From positions 1-8,272 of the forward strand of contig JAUYMX010000008.1 in NCBI GenBank assembly GCA_030699345.1: a DNA stretch of 8,272 nucleotides, given 5' to 3'. Each line of letters begins with the position of its first letter. Position 1 is the stretch's first letter. The translations under genes were made by a program, and so were the position numbers. This document shows, one piece after another, positions 1 to 5,493 of the stretch. The notes beneath the pieces are model-generated. The model had not been told where the DNA came from, searched no databases, and saw only the letters and a program-made list of their open reading frames with translations. The stretch is from Methylococcaceae bacterium. GTDB lineage: Bacteria > Pseudomonadota > Gammaproteobacteria > Methylococcales > Methylomonadaceae.

Positions 1-7
1 CAGTGTC

Positions 8-109
8 TTAGCTGGCATCAGAAGCGAGACAGAAGGCTTAATCTACGTGACAAGGTTGAACCTTAAGGGTGGGCTCAAGCTCATTCTGTCTCAGTGCCAC
101 AGCAGCTAA
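8..109. other. Nested inverted-repeat fold (possible structured RNA or mobile-element end)
   Basis: Several complementary segments nest inside one another: TTAGCTG (8-14) with CAGCTAA (103-109), GCA (15-17) with TGC (95-97), the perfect 9-mer GAGACAGAA (26-34) with TTCTGTCTC (84-92), GCTT (36-39) with AAGC (77-80), and an apical AAGGTT/AACCTT pair (52-57/59-64, only one base between). All are compatible with a single elongated fold. The family is not recognised: I see no group II intron domain V, no tRNA and no riboswitch consensus. Transcription is not shown and the left boundary may lie outside the window. Two frames also read open from the window edge (stops at 64-66 and 107-109), so this could be the 3' end of an unseen gene. 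Confidence 0.35.
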
Positions 110-130
110 CCATGGCGGGATTAAAGATAC

Positions 131-213
131 AAGGGTGGGCATGCTGTTTTGCCCGCCATTTATCATTGCAATATACTTTTCGCATGGGCACAAAACAACA
201 CATTCCCACCCTA
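131..213. repeat. Imperfect inverted repeat, REP/MITE-like
   Basis: The left arm (132-154) starts AGGGTGGGCATG and continues TGTTTTG then CCC. The right arm (186-212), read on the minus strand, starts AGGGTGGGAATG and continues TGTTTTG then CCC, with two 2-nt insertions. The spacer is about 31 nt. The trinucleotide ACA lies on both sides (129-131 and 213-215), which could be a short target duplication or chance. The first ten bases of the element, AAGGGTGGGC, also occur at 65-74. There is no coding capacity, so it would be non-autonomous. Repeats with GTGGGC...GCCC arms are common in intergenic DNA of many proteobacteria; this family is not identified. Confidence 0.5.
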
Positions 214-235
214 CAAGGTTAGGTGTTTATACGTA

Positions 236-263
236 TTGTGATTTATGTAGTTAAAAATATAGT
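236..263 (+). promoter_or_regulatory. Candidate sigma70 promoter for the sulfotransferase gene
   Basis: TTGTGA (236-241) matches four of six -35 bases. TATAGT (258-263) matches five of six -10 bases. The spacer is 16 nt. Transcription would start near 270 and leave a leader of about 40 nt before the start codon at 309. The surrounding DNA is very AT-rich, so chance matches are likely. Confidence 0.35.
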
Positions 264-308
264 ATTTAAAATCTGGGAGTTTAATAAAAAATATCAAGCA
301 GAATTTAA

Positions 309-1121
309 ATGAAAGCAAAAAAAATAAGCGCTGTCATAACCGCTATAAAAAACAAAGTCCTATCCCCCCAAAACAACTTAGCAAGCGATTGGCAATTAGA
401 TGCATTAATAAGTCATGAACATAAGCTAATTATTTATACAAATCCAAAATGCGCTTCTGGCACTATAAAGATATGGTTCCTTCAAATTTTAGGGATACTT
501 CCTATAGATATTTCTATTGAAAATAAAATAGATAATATTTTAGGAAAAAGCATACATGAATACATTAAAGAAAATTATAAACTGTACAACTACCCAAAAA
601 ATCAGGAATATAAATATATTAATTACTCAAAAGCCATAATTGTTAGAAATCCTTGGCGTAGAGTTGTAAGCTTTTATTGTGACAAGATTCTTATTAAAGA
701 AAATCATCTTAAATCCTTAGATATTTTCTCTCAAGAGAACTATGATAAGGATTTATCATTTCGAGAGTTTGTTGATGTTTTTAGCAAAATAGACCATTCC
801 CATTTGGAGTCTCATCTTCGTAGCCAGATTTTTGGTCGAGAACATATGGATTTTAATTACATATTAAAAGTCGAAAATATTAATGCTAATTTAATCGAAA
901 TGTCCAAACATCTTGGAATAAATGCGCCACCATTAAAAATCGCACACAGAAACGCCACTCTTTATAAAAATAACATGGATGAGTCTGTCTATGATAAAAA
1001 ACCATATGCGTTTGAATCTATTCCAGCTTATATTTATTTTTATAATGTTGAGTTAATAAAAACCATAGGGCAGAAATATGCAGCGGACATAGAAACATTT
1101 AATTATAAATTTCATGATTAA
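309..1121 (+). CDS. Sulfotransferase family protein (Sulfotransfer_2 type)
   Basis: Probable cytoplasmic PAPS-dependent sulfotransferase of 270 aa that would transfer sulfate to a carbohydrate-type acceptor; the acceptor is unknown. The 5'-phosphosulfate loop is NPKCASGT at residues 45-52, and the 3'-phosphate motif is RNPWRRVVSFY at 113-123. Further family hallmarks are HLESHLRSQ (165-173), ILKVEN (185-190) and the ending YAADIETFNY (257-266), which matches the usual Y..D...F.Y tail. Length is normal for the family. The start is fixed by an in-frame TAA directly before the ATG, although no good Shine-Dalgarno is visible. A sampled line is about 32% G+C, against about 60% in a sampled line of the oxidoreductase gene, and the codons are AT-rich. 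This indicates horizontal transfer, as is frequent for surface-polysaccharide modification genes. It stands alone, convergent with ychJ. The family call is firm; the substrate is open. Confidence 0.85.
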   Translation: MKAKKISAVITAIKNKVLSPQNNLASDWQLDALISHEHKLIIYTNPKCASGTIKIWFLQILGILPIDISIENKIDNILGKSIHEYIKENYKLYNYPKNQEYKYINYSKAIIVRNPWRRVVSFYCDKILIKENHLKSLDIFSQENYDKDLSFREFVDVFSKIDHSHLESHLRSQIFGREHMDFNYILKVENINANLIEMSKHLGINAPPLKIAHRNATLYKNNMDESVYDKKPYAFESIPAYIYFYNVELIKTIGQKYAADIETFNYKFHD

Positions 1122-1187
1122 TTGCTAAGTTCTGTTAATGTTTCAGTAACCATCCTTCAATAAAGCAGGCTAGACACCAAGTAATAT

Positions 1188-1670
1188 TTACTCAACTCCA
1201 CAACACCGCTTAAATTTCTTACCGCTGCCGCATGAGCACGGCGCATTTTTACCTTGGTTGATTTGCTGGTTGGCTTTGCTGATGGATTTAACGACGCCGT
1301 CCAGATAAAACCAGCGGCCGCCTTGTTTGGTAAATTTGCTGATCTCACTCATGACGTGCTCTTCGCCGTCTTGCAGGTAGTAGGCTTTAAATTCAACCAA
1401 GCCTTTGTTGTCTTTGACACCGCCTTTTTTTATCATTTCGATGGAAAGCCGCTGCCACTCGACGGTTTCCTTGGAAAAATCAATCTCTTTGGGGCGCCTT
1501 GTTATGTCCCAAGTCGCCAACAAATACTCGACGTTTCGCAGCGCATAGGCACTAAAACGCGAACGCATCAGTGCTTCTGCAGTCGTAGGTATTTCTGCTC
1601 CGCTATGAAACTGTCCGCAGCATTCTGAATAACTAAGCCCTGAACCACATAAACAAACGTCAGTATTCAC
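1188..1670 (-). CDS. ychJ: YchJ family SEC-C metal-binding protein (UPF0225)
   Basis: Cytoplasmic 160-aa protein with the YchJ layout. An N-terminal SEC-C motif has C6-x-C8 and C17-C18. A central NTF2-like region spans roughly residues 28-130, including the family signature EALMRSRFSAYAL and a WFYLDG strand. A C-terminal SEC-C motif (PCSCGSGKKFKRCCG) has C145, C147, C156 and C157. SEC-C motifs bind zinc; the cellular role of YchJ is not established. E. coli YchJ is about 152 aa, so the gene is full length. The start is GTG, only 3 nt after the stop of the preceding gene, with AGGA (1681-1678) inside that gene's last codons at 7-nt spacing. Translational coupling to the upstream lipoprotein gene is therefore likely, although a functional link is not. 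The stop at 1188 faces the sulfotransferase gene and no strong terminator lies between them. Confidence 0.92.
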   Translation of the reverse strand: MNTDVCLCGSGLSYSECCGQFHSGAEIPTTAEALMRSRFSAYALRNVEYLLATWDITRRPKEIDFSKETVEWQRLSIEMIKKGGVKDNKGLVEFKAYYLQDGEEHVMSEISKFTKQGGRWFYLDGVVKSISKANQQINQGKNAPCSCGSGKKFKRCCGVE

Positions 1671-1673
1671 AAG

Positions 1674-2324
1674 TTAGTCCTGCTGAGCTGCGGCTATTTT
1701 GTTAGCTTTTCGCCGTTTGCGTAACAAAACCACCTGAAAAATAACTACAGCGACCACTAACACCCAACCCGCGGCTAATGCGATCAACCATTCTGTTGAT
1801 AATCCAAACATATTGCCACCCACGGTAAACGGGATTTTTAATTTATCTTCTTCGGCTAACGCGTCTTCACCGCCGACAATCAGCACCAGCACGTAATCGC
1901 CGTTTTTATCAATATCCGCCTGCGCTTCAACGACGCCACGCGGGTACAGCTTGGCCGGAAACTCGGCGATGGTGCGCAGCTCGGTAAAATCGTCCGGTTT
2001 GCTGCCGGTTTTTTGTACTTCAACCACGCGCACACCAATCGGGGTTTTGCGTATATCCCGATCAATCAAGTCGGCGGCAAAAAAGGCTTTACCGACGCCG
2101 GGAATGTCTTGGCAGTAAGGCCGTAACAAGGCATCGCGGTCATTGCCGCCGGACGACTTTAAGTACGCACTAAAATGCACGGCGTAAAAATCGTTGGTGA
2201 TTAAACAGCCCACGCTGTTGATGTCCTCAATCTGAGGTTTATCGTCGAACTTAAGCTTATCGCAGCCATGTAACAGGGTGCTGAACAGCAAAATCCCGCA
2301 AAGGGTGACAATGGTATTTTTCAT
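1674..2324 (-). CDS. Putative inner-membrane lipoprotein with C-terminal anchor, function unknown
   Basis: The 216-aa protein matches no family I can name. The N-terminus is a lipoprotein signal peptide ending LLHGC (residues 17-21). Asp22 at position +2 is the classical signal for retention in the inner membrane. The middle region is periplasmic by prediction, with Cys40 and Cys71 as a possible disulfide. Residues 130-168 (VVEAQADIDKNGDYVLVLIV and what follows) look like a beta-sandwich strand pattern. A hydrophobic helix at about 179-201 is followed by RKRRK, so the tail ends in the cytoplasm. Being both lipidated and membrane-spanning is unusual. The start ATG is preceded by AAGG at 6-nt spacing. 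It lies 36 nt after the CopC-domain gene and 3 nt before ychJ. Its place next to CopC suggests, but does not show, a role in copper or redox handling at the membrane. Confidence 0.75.
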   Translation of the reverse strand: MKNTIVTLCGILLFSTLLHGCDKLKFDDKPQIEDINSVGCLITNDFYAVHFSAYLKSSGGNDRDALLRPYCQDIPGVGKAFFAADLIDRDIRKTPIGVRVVEVQKTGSKPDDFTELRTIAEFPAKLYPRGVVEAQADIDKNGDYVLVLIVGGEDALAEEDKLKIPFTVGGNMFGLSTEWLIALAAGWVLVVAVVIFQVVLLRKRRKANKIAAAQQD

Positions 2325-2360
2325 GATGAGCCTTGCTTGATTAGAGGGCTGCCTTAACTG

Positions 2361-2750
2361 TTAAGGCGCTTTAATGGTAAATTGAAATTTGCCGGTGACG
2401 ATGTGACTATCGATGGAAACGACCCGGTAACGCACGGTATAAACGCCCGGCGGCAACGGCTGCACGGTGCAGTACAAATGCGCAGGATTAAATGTTTCTT
2501 GCGCGACATCTTTGTTATCGACGCGTTTACCGGTGCTGTCTATAACGGCCAGCGCCATAAACTCGCTACCGACTTTGTCATCAAACCATACATCTATTTG
2601 CTTGGGCGCTTCGGTCAGCTCGACTTCTTTGGCCGGTTGCGAGCGCACTAAAATGGCGTGTGCCCAGCTTTGCGCGGGCAAAAGCATCGTCAAAAACACT
2701 GCTAAACAAACCGCTACTCTGAAGTTTTTATTATTTTTATAGTGAGTCAT
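2361..2750 (-). CDS. copC: CopC-domain periplasmic copper-binding protein
   Basis: The 129-aa precursor has a Sec signal peptide (about 1-30, ending SWA) followed directly by His31. The mature protein thus begins HAILVRSQPA, the CopC/YobA opening in which the N-terminal His binds Cu(II). The second half of the site is the D-x-H motif SIDSHIVTG (Asp114, His116), preceded by YTVRYRVVS and followed by KFQF, as in the family. The Met-rich Cu(I) loop of classical CopC is not seen, so this looks like the form with only the Cu(II) site. It would bind or deliver copper in the periplasm. The usual partner CopD, a membrane permease, is absent from the window. Neighbours on the same strand are the propeller lipoprotein upstream (86 nt) and the anchored lipoprotein downstream (36 nt). 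The Shine-Dalgarno is weak, but the signal peptide supports this ATG. Confidence 0.9.
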   Translation of the reverse strand: MTHYKNNKNFRVAVCLAVFLTMLLPAQSWAHAILVRSQPAKEVELTEAPKQIDVWFDDKVGSEFMALAVIDSTGKRVDNKDVAQETFNPAHLYCTVQPLPPGVYTVRYRVVSIDSHIVTGKFQFTIKAP

Positions 2751-2794
2751 GATGTCTAAAGATTAAGCCGATTGTTCAAATGATTGCGGTGGTC

Positions 2795-2800
2795 ATTATA
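2795..2800 (-). promoter_or_regulatory. Candidate -10 element upstream of copC
   Basis: The minus strand reads a perfect TATAAT here, about 45 nt before the CopC start codon. Transcription would begin near 2788. No good -35 hexamer lies 16-18 nt upstream (the region reads TGCCCGG), and there is no TG extended -10. If real, it would need an activator or give a secondary promoter inside the copper gene run. Confidence 0.3.
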
Positions 2801-2812
2801 TAACTGATGCTT

Positions 2813-2830
2813 TTTTACCGGGCAGTAAAA
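2813..2830 (-). terminator. Weak hairpin after the propeller gene
   Basis: TTTTAC (2813-2818) and GTAAAA (2825-2830) form a 6-bp stem with a 6-nt loop, seven bases beyond the stop codon of the beta-propeller gene. The stem has only one G-C pair and no clean U-run follows. At best it is a leaky attenuator between this gene and copC. Confidence 0.2.
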
Positions 2831-2836
2831 CTTAGC

Positions 2837-4069
2837 CTACTCAAAAACCGCAATCGCCAGCTGGCTGCGTTGCTTGGGCTGTTTTTCTGTCCAGAGCGCC
2901 AAATAACCGGTTGAGGTGCTGACTACTCTTGGATGGGTTGCAATCACATTGGTCTTTGATAAGGATTGTGTGGTTGCCCACCTGCTGCCGCCATCTTGCG
3001 ATTGTGCGAACTCGATGCTGGAGCCTTCCGGCCCCAATTCATCCCAAATTGCCAGGATATGTTTGTTATCAAGCGCTGCAATGTCACCGTGCAAAGCATG
3101 ATTGCCCAAGGGCTGCGGCGCGGTCCACGTCTTGCCGTTATTATCGGAACGCAAATGATACAGGCCAGGATTCGGTTCAGCGCCGGTCCAGACCACGGCA
3201 TTAAGCTGATCGTCGCCCGCCTGCGCCAGCCCACCGCCAATATGCGGGCAGCCTTCAAACTGCCAATTAAAGTCTCCGACCATGCTGACCGGTTGCCAAC
3301 TTGCGCCTTGATCCGATGAACGCATTAACGCCATGTCACGCGGCTTCATGTCTCGATACAGCACATTGAGTTCACCGCTTGGCGACACTTTTATGGTATT
3401 CCAGCAGCAGGAACAGGTACCGTCATCCAAGCGCTGCGTGGGTTGCCACTGCATGCCGCCATCAATGGACCGGGCATAACGTAAGCTTTGGTAACCGTTT
3501 TCTTCCGGATCTTCCAGCCAGACTGCATGAAAATTGCCTTGCTGGTCGGCGGCCAAATCGATGTGGGCTTGGTCGCCCGCGTTGTTTACGGCAGGATTGC
3601 TACCTGCTTGCCATGTTTTACCATCATCATGCGAATACACGCTAACCATCGGCCCCATACCGGGAAATTCACCGCGCGCTTGCCATATCGCCAGTAAATT
3701 GCTGCCGCTAACGGCCAGTTGCACATCATTGCCACGCACTGCGTCAGTGGGTGCGGCCACAGATCCGCCAATATCACCTGGCTTAGACCAATGTCTACCG
3801 GAATCTTCAGAGCGAATATAACGAACCACGCGTGTCTTGCTGTCGGCTTTTTCTGACCCGGCAAATAACACATGCACCACATCGTCATGCACATAAACAT
3901 CAAACGAATTGATCTCAAATAAACCTAACGACAAGGTTTGATAAGACAGCTGCAAAGCTGATTTATGAATGGCCTGTTGATTGGCACAGCTGCTCACAAA
4001 AACTGAGAACACGCCAATGAGCGTTAATCGACCGATAAGGCTGTGTTTCAAAATTTGTTTGAATTGCAT
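2837..4069 (-). CDS. Sialidase-like BNR/Asp-box beta-propeller lipoprotein
   Basis: The 410-aa envelope protein has a signal peptide ending FVSSC, with lipidated Cys28 and Ala at +2, so it is probably sent to the outer membrane. Six Asp-boxes (S-x-D-x-G-x-x-W type) start at residues 87, 146, 201, 251, 308 and 357. Their roughly regular spacing is that of a six-bladed sialidase-fold propeller. I see no FRIP motif, so sialidase activity is doubtful. A compact C-S-C-C-W motif (Cys219, 221, 222) and G-C-P-H (Cys274, His276) lie in loops of the fourth and fifth blades and could bind metal, perhaps copper given CopC next door. The ATG at 4069 has GGGGA at 8-nt spacing and is preferred over a TTG five codons upstream (4084). 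It is first in the minus-strand run and diverges from the oxidoreductase. Fold is confident, role inferred. Confidence 0.8.
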   Translation of the reverse strand: MQFKQILKHSLIGRLTLIGVFSVFVSSCANQQAIHKSALQLSYQTLSLGLFEINSFDVYVHDDVVHVLFAGSEKADSKTRVVRYIRSEDSGRHWSKPGDIGGSVAAPTDAVRGNDVQLAVSGSNLLAIWQARGEFPGMGPMVSVYSHDDGKTWQAGSNPAVNNAGDQAHIDLAADQQGNFHAVWLEDPEENGYQSLRYARSIDGGMQWQPTQRLDDGTCSCCWNTIKVSPSGELNVLYRDMKPRDMALMRSSDQGASWQPVSMVGDFNWQFEGCPHIGGGLAQAGDDQLNAVVWTGAEPNPGLYHLRSDNNGKTWTAPQPLGNHALHGDIAALDNKHILAIWDELGPEGSSIEFAQSQDGGSRWATTQSLSKTNVIATHPRVVSTSTGYLALWTEKQPKQRSQLAIAVFE

Positions 4070-4378
4070 AGTAAAAATCCCCAACCCAAGCCAGTTAAAA
4101 ACACCTTGCCCGGTAGCGTTAGCACAATAATTGATACTTTAAAGCATACCTTGCTTTAGCCGCACCCGTGTAATCATTTAATGACAAAACGGGAGCCTAA
4201 AACATCCATTCAGCAAACCTTCATCTAGGTATTTCTACACTAAAAAATACGTCGATTGGCGACAACAATGCCATTTTGCTTAGCAAATAGCGGTATCATT
4301 ACCTAGTCAGAACATTAACAACGACCCTATTTTTAAGTTTACTGCTTAACACCGGGAAACGATTCGAAGAGGATGCTT
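4070..4378. promoter_or_regulatory. Divergent intergenic region with small inverted repeats
   Basis: About 300 bp separate the start codons of the propeller gene (-) and the oxidoreductase gene (+). No ORF is supported here. Visible symmetry: TAAAGCA/TGCTTTA with a 5-nt loop (4140-4158); TCATT-T-AATGA (4174-4184); and TTTGCT-T-AGCAAA (4275-4287), which is too tight for a hairpin and better suited to a dimeric regulator. ACCTTGC occurs twice, at 4103-4109 and 4148-4154. None matches a regulator consensus well enough to name. No convincing promoter was found for the minus-strand gene. Confidence 0.4.
4315..4343 (+). promoter_or_regulatory. Candidate sigma70 promoter for the Gfo/Idh/MocA gene
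   Basis: TTAACA (4315-4320, five of six -35 bases) is followed after 17 nt by TTTACT (4338-4343, four of six -10 bases). The predicted start near 4350 leaves a leader of about 29 nt carrying the GAAGAGGA ribosome binding site. Confidence 0.35.
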
Positions 4379-5392
4379 ATGAGCAACACAAAACTACGCT
4401 GGGGTATTTTAGGCGCGGCACGCGTTAATGAACGCCTGCTGCCGGCCATTGTCGAGGCAAGTAATGCCGAGTTGGTGGCTATTGCCAGCCGCAGACCCGG
4501 CGCTGCCGCACAAACACTGGCTCAATATGCCCCGCAGCAGCAAGATGTGCGCGCTTATGATCACCTTGAAAGCCTGCTTACCGATAGCGAAATTGATGCG
4601 GTGTATTTGCCTATGGCTAATCATGAGCACGCCGAGTGGGCCTTACGCGCCATCGAACATGGCAAGCATGTGCTAATCGAAAAACCCATGGCGCTGACCC
4701 TGGAAGATATTGAAGCCATCGAAGCCGCCGCGCAACGTCAGAACGTCACCGTTATGGAAGGCTTTATGTACCGGTTTCACCCGCAACATGCGCGGGTGAA
4801 AGAATTGCTCGATCAAGGGCTGATCGGCGACATTCGCTCGGTACGCGCCAGCTACTCGTTTATGATGCGCCCGGCACGGATGTACCGCTTAACTGAAAGC
4901 GTAGAACGTGGCGGCGGCGCCATGTGGGACATTGGCTGTTATGCCATTCATTCCGCCCGGATGTTTTTTGAACAACTGCCGATTGCCGTCACCGCCATCT
5001 CCAATTATGTAGAAAGCGGCGCCGACACCACCACCAGCGGCGTACTTGATTTCGGTGAAGGTAAATTCGCCCACTTTGATTTCAGCTTTGAACGCGCGCG
5101 CCGTTGTGAATATGAAATTATCGGTACCCGCGGCGGCATTAAATGCGAGACTGTTTGGCAATTACCGGGCGATGTACCGGTCATTTCCTGGTGGACCGAA
5201 GATGGCCGTCAATCTGAAGAACGCCTGCCCGCCGCCAACCACTTCAACCTGGAAATTGAACATTTCAGCGATTGCGTATTAAACGGCACCGCACCGGCGC
5301 TGTCATTTGAAGATGCCAAAGCCAACTGCCAAATCATCGTCGCCGCCTTGCAGTCTGCTGCACAGGGCCGGGTTATTCGTTTGGGTAAATAA
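4379..5392 (+). CDS. Gfo/Idh/MocA family NAD(P)-dependent oxidoreductase
   Basis: Cytoplasmic 337-aa oxidoreductase. The N-terminal Rossmann domain opens with LRWGILGAARV (residues 6-16). The family lysine motif EKP is at 101-103, and MEGFMYRFHPQ follows at 126-136. The C-terminal alpha/beta catalytic domain carries GGGAMWDIGCYAIH (178-191), with Asp184 and His191 as likely active-site residues. This variant is typical of the dihydrodiol dehydrogenase, xylose dehydrogenase and anhydrofructose reductase branch, so a sugar or polyol-like substrate is likely, but the sequence does not settle which. Two ATGs lie two codons apart. The second (4379) is chosen because GAAGAGGA ends 5 nt before it, whereas it would overlap the first (4373). 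It is monocistronic; its stop lies 3 nt from the end of the TonB-receptor relic on the opposite strand. Length and motifs indicate an intact enzyme. Confidence 0.9.
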   Translation: MSNTKLRWGILGAARVNERLLPAIVEASNAELVAIASRRPGAAAQTLAQYAPQQQDVRAYDHLESLLTDSEIDAVYLPMANHEHAEWALRAIEHGKHVLIEKPMALTLEDIEAIEAAAQRQNVTVMEGFMYRFHPQHARVKELLDQGLIGDIRSVRASYSFMMRPARMYRLTESVERGGGAMWDIGCYAIHSARMFFEQLPIAVTAISNYVESGADTTTSGVLDFGEGKFAHFDFSFERARRCEYEIIGTRGGIKCETVWQLPGDVPVISWWTEDGRQSEERLPAANHFNLEIEHFSDCVLNGTAPALSFEDAKANCQIIVAALQSAAQGRVIRLGK

Positions 5393-5395
5393 TTT

Positions 5396-5488
5396 CTATA
5401 AGGTAATACGCAGACTGGCAATCACGTTAATGCCGCCTGCGTCGATACCGGAGCCGTGTTCCCGGTAGTTTTTATCCAGTGCATTACC
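5396..5488 (-). pseudogene. C-terminal relic of a TonB-dependent receptor
   Basis: Directly after, and in the same frame as, the stop codon of the FixJ-like regulator, 30 sense codons run to a TAG at 5398-5396. They read GNALDKNYREHGSG then IDAGGINVIASLRITL. The pattern 'N-L-x-D-K-x-Y-R-x-H-G-S-G-x-D-A-x-G' followed by a last beta-strand is how many TonB-dependent outer-membrane receptors end. No start codon or upstream part of such a gene is present, so this is a fragment. The usual C-terminal aromatic residue is missing (it ends in Leu). It probably marks the spot where a receptor gene was cut by rearrangement or insertion of the signalling operon. The match is by eye, and the segment is short. 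Confidence 0.6.
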
Positions 5489-5493
5489 TTATA
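5397..5493. repeat. Perfect 11-bp inverted repeat flanking the receptor relic
   Basis: TATAAGGTAAT at 5397-5407 is the exact reverse complement of ATTACCTTATA at 5483-5493, with 75 nt between. The inner copy contains the stop codon of the FixJ-like gene; the outer copy contains the last codons of the receptor relic. It could be a rearrangement scar, an invertible segment, or a long-loop structure between convergent genes. There is no T-run to suggest a normal terminator. Confidence 0.55.

Noticed and set aside
104..224. Possible integron attC site (AGCTAAC at 104-110 and GTTAGGT at 218-224)
   Set aside because: The right box fits GTTRRRY, but the left box has a mismatch and the spacers to the inner arms are very unequal (about 21 versus 5 nt). 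No matching site follows the sulfotransferase gene, as a cassette would require.
69..254. 61-aa open frame on the plus strand
   Set aside because: It covers the inverted-repeat region, starts without a ribosome site, and its composition follows the repeats. No domain is recognised.
1..308. Retron or group II intron remnant
   Set aside because: There is a nested fold but no reverse transcriptase nearby and no domain V-like sequence. The next gene is a sulfotransferase.
1122..1187. Terminator between the sulfotransferase gene and ychJ
   Set aside because: Only a 5-bp AGTAA/TTACT pair (1180-1192) is present, overlapping the ychJ stop. It is too weak to call.
1254..1628. 124-aa open frame opposite ychJ
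   Set aside because: It is a shadow of the strongly supported ychJ frame on the other strand, with no motif of its own.
2966..3319. Open frames opposite the propeller gene
   Set aside because: The minus-strand frame carries six Asp-boxes and a lipoprotein signal. The plus-strand frames have biased Cys/Arg/Pro-rich content typical of antisense reading.
2837..4084. Active exo-sialidase and TTG start at 4084
   Set aside because: Asp-boxes show the fold only. No FRIP motif or clear arginine triad is seen. The ATG at 4069 has the better placed ribosome site.
5393..5493. Bidirectional intrinsic terminator formed by the 11-bp inverted repeat
   Set aside because: The loop would be 75 nt and the stem is AT-rich, with no T-run on either side.
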